A DNA stretch of 9,524 nucleotides. Origin: Cenarchaeum sp. SB0662_bin_33 (GTDB taxonomy: Archaea > Thermoproteota > Nitrososphaeria > Nitrososphaerales > Nitrosopumilaceae). Location of the stretch: contig VXON01000111.1 in the NCBI GenBank assembly GCA_009840065.1, positions 1 through 9,524 of the forward strand. The letters are read 5' to 3'. The position numbers were made by a program, and so were the translations under genes. Below the pieces are notes generated by a model, which saw nothing but the letters and a program-made list of their open reading frames with translations, was not told where the DNA came from and made no database searches. This document shows, piece by piece, positions 6,057-9,524 of the stretch (positions within the stretch are counted from its first letter, which is position 1; the number at the start of each line of letters is the position of its first letter).

Positions 6057-6662
6057 ATGGATTCAATACAGGGAAGTGTGGTATTTGCTGCATATATTGC
6101 GCAGGTAACCGGCAATCCACTGCGGCATGTATGTGCGCAACGGGGCATGTCCGATTCTGTAATGTGTGAGGGCATATCTAGACTGAACAACAACAATCTG
6201 ATGGACAGAGACAAACTCACCTCACTGGGCCGGGAATCAATACGGGTGGTTTTAACCGGAGGTGTATTTGATATAATCCATCCGGGCCACATACACACAC
6301 TCAACGCCGCCAAAAGCCTAGGCAACATATTGGTAGTGGTGATTGCCACCGATAATACGGCCACTAAAATGAAACGGGAGGTGAGACACTCCCAGGTGCA
6401 GCGGCAAACTCTCGTTGAATCACTACAGGTTGTAGATGTCTGTGTAATAGGACATCAGAATGATATATTTAAGACTGTTAGGACTATAATGCCTGATGTT
6501 ATAGCCTTAGGATATGATCAAATACATCATGAAAAGTATATCTCCGATGGGTGCAAGAAGATTAACCCTAGAATCGAGGTGGCACGGCTACAGTCGCCCG
6601 TACCAGACATATCCAGCTCAGAGATAAAACGGACATACGGGGATAACATATATGATCTCTAA
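6057..6662 (+). CDS. ribL: Archaeal FAD synthase (FMN adenylyltransferase) RibL
   Basis: Cytidylyltransferase-like enzyme that adenylates FMN to FAD. The catalytic domain runs from about residue 62 to 195 and shows LTGGVFDIIHPGHIHTL with the HxGH nucleotide-binding motif (HPGH, 75-78), ALGYDQ, and the C-terminal ISSSEIK motif (185-191). The first 60 residues form a separate helical region (MDSIQGSVVFAAYIAQ through KLTSLGRESI) that looks like a winged-helix domain ending in a 'L(T)xLGRE' wing, as in regulators where a recognition helix is followed by a C-terminal strand. It follows dph5 after 30 bases and probably belongs to the same transcript. Its TAA (6660-6662) overlaps the stop of the convergent ribK, the gene for the preceding step. 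Confidence 0.9.
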   Translation: MDSIQGSVVFAAYIAQVTGNPLRHVCAQRGMSDSVMCEGISRLNNNNLMDRDKLTSLGRESIRVVLTGGVFDIIHPGHIHTLNAAKSLGNILVVVIATDNTATKMKREVRHSQVQRQTLVESLQVVDVCVIGHQNDIFKTVRTIMPDVIALGYDQIHHEKYISDGCKKINPRIEVARLQSPVPDISSSEIKRTYGDNIYDL

Positions 6663-7339
6663 TCACCAGGCAGTATGGAGACTGTAATACGTGATCCATC
6701 GGTTATGTCCGCTTTGGATCTTAGATGCACATCGGATATTATCTCCATTATACATGGATCATGATGAGTTCTCTCTAGGCGAATCATATAACAATTAATG
6801 TCTGGTAGTATCAGTATGGGGTAGCAGCGTACCCATCCATATGTCCTCTGACCATCCGAGAACCCATCAATCAATACATTGGAAAACTCCCCAATGCCCA
6901 GTATGGTTCGGGCAGATTCTGCATCCAATCGTACGTTTAATGTGCCCGGGTAAGGCGTCAGTTCGATCTTTGAACAGAACTGGGTAATGTATCCGGGCAG
7001 CGACATGTAGTAGGCACCTTCACCAACACCTGATACCACCTCTCCCTGAAGAGTTACACAGGGTGGTCTGTACTGCATGGCAGTATTCAATATGGATGAG
7101 ATTCGCATCACCTCGGCATATCCTTTCTTTGTGACTCGTATGTGGCGTCCCCGCCCTTCTGCCTCGCGTTGAATCAGCCCATTACTCTCCAACTCTGCTA
7201 GATGAATTGATGCGGCCTGCTGGGACACGCCCACTGCCTGACCCAGTGTAAGCGTGGTTACCGGCACAAACCTGTCCTGACATCCCAGAGTCATCAGGTG
7301 AGCTAAAGTCATCAGATGTTGAATTTTTAGTGTCGCCAA
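6659..7339 (-). CDS. ribK: CTP-dependent riboflavin kinase with N-terminal winged helix (RibK)
   Basis: Archaeal kinase that makes FMN from riboflavin using CTP. The C-terminal kinase barrel (about residues 95-226) has GEVVSGVGEGAYYMS (99-113), PYPGTLNVRL (129-138), RTHHD (190-194), EIISDVHLR (199-207) and DITDGSRITV (211-220), which are the family's ligand-binding segments. Residues 1-85 form a MarR-like winged helix-turn-helix (TLGQAVGVSQQAASIHLAEL with the wing GRGRHIRVTKKG), suggesting the protein may also bind DNA, as proposed for archaeal RibK-type fusions that act as regulators. Translation probably starts at the TTG at 7339, immediately after the dnaG stop with no gap. An ATG at 7312 would shorten the protein by nine residues. 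It converges on ribL with overlapping stops. Confidence 0.9.
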   Translation of the reverse strand: MATLKIQHLMTLAHLMTLGCQDRFVPVTTLTLGQAVGVSQQAASIHLAELESNGLIQREAEGRGRHIRVTKKGYAEVMRISSILNTAMQYRPPCVTLQGEVVSGVGEGAYYMSLPGYITQFCSKIELTPYPGTLNVRLDAESARTILGIGEFSNVLIDGFSDGQRTYGWVRCYPILILPDINCYMIRLERTHHDPCIMEIISDVHLRSKADITDGSRITVSILPGD

Positions 7340-8482
7340 CTAACGAATGTCCAAACTTTCAAATGATGTAAGCAAGATCCCCTCTGCATCGGCTACCTTT
7401 GCTACACGGTGCCCAACTATGTACTGCGCACCTGCATTCCGGGCACCATCAAGCAGTCTCTGTGTTATTATTCCATCTAGGAACAAGTATCTTACATTTG
7501 ATTGTGTGGATATGGTACGTACCAGCTCATTGATTGGTACACGAAACACCTCTTTTTCGCTCTCATCCAGTGCAACTGCCTCCAATGTCTCTTTTAGTTT
7601 TGGATATATGGAGGCCGCCAGCGACTGGAGAGCTCTTTTAGAACTACTCAGTTCCGGCGCAGGCTCACCCCCTGTCTCTATCTGCTTTACTATGGGCCTT
7701 AGTATCTCGTCGATGCGCAACGGGGTCAGCTCTTCAACCTCCATTCCTGGGTCGGCACGTACCTCAAAATCAACGGGGACTACGGATTTTAGTCCCTTGA
7801 GTATAAAACCCCCAGCCCTATCTCCATCGGTAAATGCTACTATCTTATCCTTTGCAGAACACAAATCCTTTATTGAGTCATCTATTTTTGCGCCCTCAAT
7901 GGCTATGGCATTGTCGTAGCCCGCTCTCAGCAGATTTATAACATCGGCCCTACCCTCTACTAGAATTATCCAGCTGTTCTCGTATACGCCGGAGCCGCAT
8001 GTAAGCTTTGATGGCCCATATGCCGCCAGTGTTCCGGCGGCTCCATGATGTATGTCACGAATCATAGACTCGCCTTCGCTTATTGTCTTGGTGGCCCAGC
8101 GCTGTTTTATCTCCTTGGCGCGCCTTACAATGTCATCTTTCTTAACAGCCCGTATGTCTTCTAGTGATACAAGCTTGTAACTACAGTCAAACGGACCTAC
8201 CTTTTCAATGCTCTCTATGGCTGCCGCTATCAGGGCGCAGGGGTCTATGTCGGTACTCATGGGAATATTTACTTCTCCACTACTAGTGTTACCGGAGACT
8301 CGAATATCGACCTCAATACGTCCTACCTTTGATGCTCGCTGTAATTCATTGAGATTCATTTCGGGGCCTAACAGACCTTCGGTCTGCCCAAAGATGGCGC
8401 CGATTATATCTGTTCTCTCAACGATTCCATCCACTTTGAAGGAAAGCTTAACATTATATTTGTCCGAACCCGTAGAGGGCAT
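7340..8482 (-). CDS. dnaG: Archaeal DnaG-like Toprim protein (primase/exosome subunit)
   Basis: Archaeal DnaG homologue, known both as a primase-like enzyme and as an exosome subunit that binds poly(A)-rich RNA. The N-terminal part starts YNVKLSFKVDGIVERTDIIGAIFGQ and continues with GPEMNLNELQRASKVGRIEV, characteristic of this family. The central Toprim domain (about residues 170-250) has the metal-coordinating VEGRADV (175-181) and FTDGDRAGG (217-225). Length (380) is close to the usual 400 or so. The C-terminal part is predicted helical and ends in a mixed region (YLFLDGIITQRLLDGARNAG). The ATG at 8482 has a good TATA element about 31 bases upstream. It is the first gene of a bicistron with ribK. 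Confidence 0.93.
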   Translation of the reverse strand: MPSTGSDKYNVKLSFKVDGIVERTDIIGAIFGQTEGLLGPEMNLNELQRASKVGRIEVDIRVSGNTSSGEVNIPMSTDIDPCALIAAAIESIEKVGPFDCSYKLVSLEDIRAVKKDDIVRRAKEIKQRWATKTISEGESMIRDIHHGAAGTLAAYGPSKLTCGSGVYENSWIILVEGRADVINLLRAGYDNAIAIEGAKIDDSIKDLCSAKDKIVAFTDGDRAGGFILKGLKSVVPVDFEVRADPGMEVEELTPLRIDEILRPIVKQIETGGEPAPELSSSKRALQSLAASIYPKLKETLEAVALDESEKEVFRVPINELVRTISTQSNVRYLFLDGIITQRLLDGARNAGAQYIVGHRVAKVADAEGILLTSFESLDIR

Positions 8483-8506
8483 AAATTAATCAACTCCTGA
8501 ATTATC

Positions 8507-8518
8507 ATATATTTAAAA
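8507..8518 (-). promoter_or_regulatory. TATA box of the dnaG-ribK transcript
   Basis: On the minus strand TTTTAAATATAT is centred about 31 bases before the dnaG ATG, which puts the expected transcription start only a few bases ahead of the start codon. A GGAG string (within 8491-8497) lies between the two but would fall at or upstream of the transcript start, so leaderless or nearly leaderless initiation is likely. Confidence 0.5.
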
Positions 8519-8547
8519 TCTAGATTGCCTTATAATAGCATTGCGAA

Positions 8548-8573
8548 TTAAAAAATACCAAAATTTAAAAAAA
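8548..8573 (-). terminator. T-rich terminator after the Fe-S carrier gene
   Basis: Directly after the stop of the minus-strand Fe-S carrier gene the transcript would read two runs of U, seven (8567-8573) and six (8550-8555), separated by AAATTTTGGTA. Archaeal RNA polymerase terminates at such U-rich tracts without needing a hairpin. The dnaG promoter follows immediately, so the two minus-strand units appear to be transcribed separately. Confidence 0.55.
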
Positions 8574-8924
8574 TCACTCAGTACTAAAGGAATGTCCGCA
8601 GGAGCAGGACTTTACCACATTGGGATTATTGACCTTAAAGCCAGAACCCATGAGACTTTCAATGTAGTCTACGTTGGCGCCTTTAAGGTGATCTAGACTC
8701 ATGCTGTCTACAAGTAATTTTATGCCTGACTCCTCAATGACCAGATCATCCTCCTCTGGTTTGGTCTCAAAACCCATGCCATATGAAAGACCAGAGCATC
8801 CTCCCCCCTGTACATATACCCGTAGGTACTCGGGCTTGGAATCCTCTTCGGCCATGAACTCTTTAATTTTTGCAGCTGCCGCCTCAGTGACGGTTATCAT
8901 CTTTTGTGTCTGTTTAGTCTCCAT
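8574..8924 (-). CDS. A-type iron-sulfur carrier protein (HesB/IscA/ErpA family)
   Basis: Small scaffold or carrier that receives and hands over Fe-S clusters to target enzymes in the cytoplasm. The whole sequence follows the family pattern: ITVTEAAAAKIKEFM at the start, LRVYVQGGGCSGLSYGMGF with the first conserved Cys43, and the C-terminal SCSCGHSF with Cys107 and Cys109, which together with Cys43 form the three-cysteine ligand set. The length of 116 residues is normal. The ATG at 8924 gives eight residues (METKQTQK) before the usual family start; the ATG at 8900 (MITVTEA) is an alternative. It stands alone, with its own AT-rich promoter region upstream and a U-rich terminator downstream. Confidence 0.93.
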   Translation of the reverse strand: METKQTQKMITVTEAAAAKIKEFMAEEDSKPEYLRVYVQGGGCSGLSYGMGFETKPEEDDLVIEESGIKLLVDSMSLDHLKGANVDYIESLMGSGFKVNNPNVVKSCSCGHSFSTE

Positions 8925-8930
8925 TGTGCT

Positions 8931-8960
8931 ATATATTAATAATTTTTCTTATAATAACTT
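8931..8960 (-). promoter_or_regulatory. Promoter region of the Fe-S carrier gene
   Basis: The minus strand carries two TATA-like elements, ATTATTAATATAT (8931-8943) and AAGTTATTATAAGA (about 8948-8961). The upstream one would place the transcript start near the ATG at 8924. The downstream one would place it near 8908 and favour the internal ATG at 8900. Which one is used decides the protein's N terminus. Confidence 0.4.
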
Positions 8961-9107
8961 TTACTATCTCTGACGTCTTAACCAGTCTCTATTGCAGTCG
9001 TGTGTCATTTTTATGTGATGAAACGCTACAGCAGCCTTTGTACGAATCAAGCTTTTTATACGACATGTTCATTAAAAACTGAATCAAATATTTTATAAAT
9101 TTATAGT
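8961..9107. other. Intergenic, no supported gene
   Basis: AT-rich sequence without a recognisable gene, tRNA or repeat. The end (9086-9106) contains the strings AATATTTTATAAAT and TTTATAG, which could be promoter elements for whatever lies to the right, but their distance to the ATG at 9108 is shorter than usual for an archaeal TATA box. Confidence 0.5.
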
Positions 9108-9281
9108 ATGAGATTTATTTATGACAATATAGCAACCTACGCATATAATGATCAAAGTGTGGTAATTAAATTTAATAAAAATTTGGTACATAATCAACAG
9201 CATATGGTAAAATTAATGGTGGGATGGGTATCTGTAAAATATCTTTATTTAGGCATATTTTTTCGATTTAAGAGTAGTTGA
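9108..9281 (+). CDS. Small unassigned ORF, 57 residues
   Basis: An ATG at 9108 opens a frame of 57 codons ending at TGA 9279-9281. The translation begins MRFIYDNIATYAYNDQSVV, has a basic middle (KFNKNLVHNQQHMVKLM) and a hydrophobic/aromatic end (GWVSVKYLYLGIFFRFKSS). In such AT-rich DNA a run of this length without a stop is mildly unusual, and TTTATAAATTTATAG precedes it. It overlaps the end of the opposite-strand transposase remnant by 14 bases. No family is recognised and it may be a chance ORF. Confidence 0.22.
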   Translation: MRFIYDNIATYAYNDQSVVIKFNKNLVHNQQHMVKLMVGWVSVKYLYLGIFFRFKSS

Positions 9282-9480
9282 TACCCAGATTTTTTCGTGA
9301 TGTAAGCTTGTCTCCCAGTCTTTTCATGGATTTTTCAGATCTTAAACGTCCTCGTATATTCCTCTGAATCACATATTCACGTAGGCTCTGCTCTGCCGGA
9401 TTGTTGATGGGGGGGAATATGTGGGTCCAGCACAAATCGAAATATGTCAGATATGGCGCGTTGTATGAGCCAAGCTTTTT
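9268..9480 (-). pseudogene. IS66-like transposase, C-terminal remnant
   Basis: The minus strand has a 70-codon open frame between TGA (9481-9483) and TAA (9268-9270), without a usable start. It reads KLGSYNAPYLT, then PPINNPAEQSLREYVIQRN, then IRGRLRSEKSMKRLGD and ends LTSRKNLGINYS. The segment NNPAEQSLRE...QR matches the conserved end of IS66-type DDE transposases, where the Glu is catalytic. A neighbouring frame gives a better version of the middle (FRFVLDPHIPP), implying two compensating indels, one at the run of seven C (9409-9415) and one near 9440. Sequence upstream of 9481 is broken by stops in every frame examined. This is a dead fragment; the element's ends are not visible and more of it may lie beyond the window. 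Confidence 0.6.
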
Positions 9481-9524
9481 TCACAATATAATTAAACCAT
9501 CAAACACCTCATTTTACAGCAAAA

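Noticed and set aside
7347..7919. 190-codon plus-strand ORF opposite dnaG
   Set aside because: Very Ser/Pro-rich translation with no domain; it is the antisense of the Toprim protein.
9226..9286. GGGTATC (9226-9232) and GATACCC (9280-9286) as terminal inverted repeats
   Set aside because: Only seven bases match, the flanks do not extend the symmetry, and the right copy lies inside the transposase remnant.
1..9524. tRNA, rRNA or CRISPR array
   Set aside because: No T-loop/anticodon arrangement, conserved rRNA stretch or regularly spaced repeat was found when reading the intergenic regions.

Overview
The window reads as part of a thaumarchaeal (Nitrososphaerota, probably Nitrosopumilales/Cenarchaeaceae-like) chromosome. 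This is inferred from the combination of an archaeal-type DnaG with a Toprim domain, the archaeal FAD synthase RibL and CTP-dependent riboflavin kinase RibK, an archaeal diphthine synthase, LysW-dependent amino-acid biosynthesis genes, and AT-rich intergenic TATA-like elements with few Shine-Dalgarno sequences. No rRNA, tRNA or CRISPR array was seen.

Layout. Left part (1-2858): an oligopeptide/dipeptide ABC transporter ATPase gene (dppD-like, minus, 367-1308) stands alone, with no permease or partner ATPase beside it. It is surrounded by debris: a frameshifted AbrB-like small gene (156-316), an unassigned 57-codon ORF (1472-1645), an AT-rich stretch with short repeats, and a badly frameshifted DDE transposase (about 1836-2721) whose three catalytic acidic residues can still be followed through different reading frames. 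A structured inverted repeat (2726-2770) follows the transposase remnant.

Centre (2859-6662, plus): a tight run lysW-lysX-lysK-dph5-ribL, with the first four genes overlapping by 1-4 nt. LysW is a carrier protein, LysX ligates the amino-acid precursor to it, and LysK releases the finished lysine/ornithine. Dph5 methylates the diphthamide precursor on elongation factor 2 and carries a C-terminal DUF357-like domain. RibL makes FAD from FMN.

Right part (6659-9524, minus): ribK and dnaG form a bicistron (dnaG first, ribK directly after its stop). ribK converges on ribL with a 4-nt overlap of their stop codons, so the two enzymes that turn riboflavin into FMN and then FAD sit tail to tail, each with an N-terminal region that looks like a winged helix. 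An A-type Fe-S carrier gene (HesB/IscA, 8574-8924) lies upstream of dnaG. The last 600 nt are AT-rich and end with a remnant of a second, IS66-like transposase (9268-9480, minus).

The most notable observation is that the LysW carrier ends in EDWGQ rather than the EDWGE expected for this family. The C-terminal Glu side chain is the attachment point for the substrate, so a Gln there would block the standard chemistry unless it is deamidated first (as Dop does for Pup) or the ligation is different. The housekeeping genes are uninterrupted, while frameshifts cluster in the mobile-element remnants and the small AbrB-like gene, which favours real decay over poor sequence quality.
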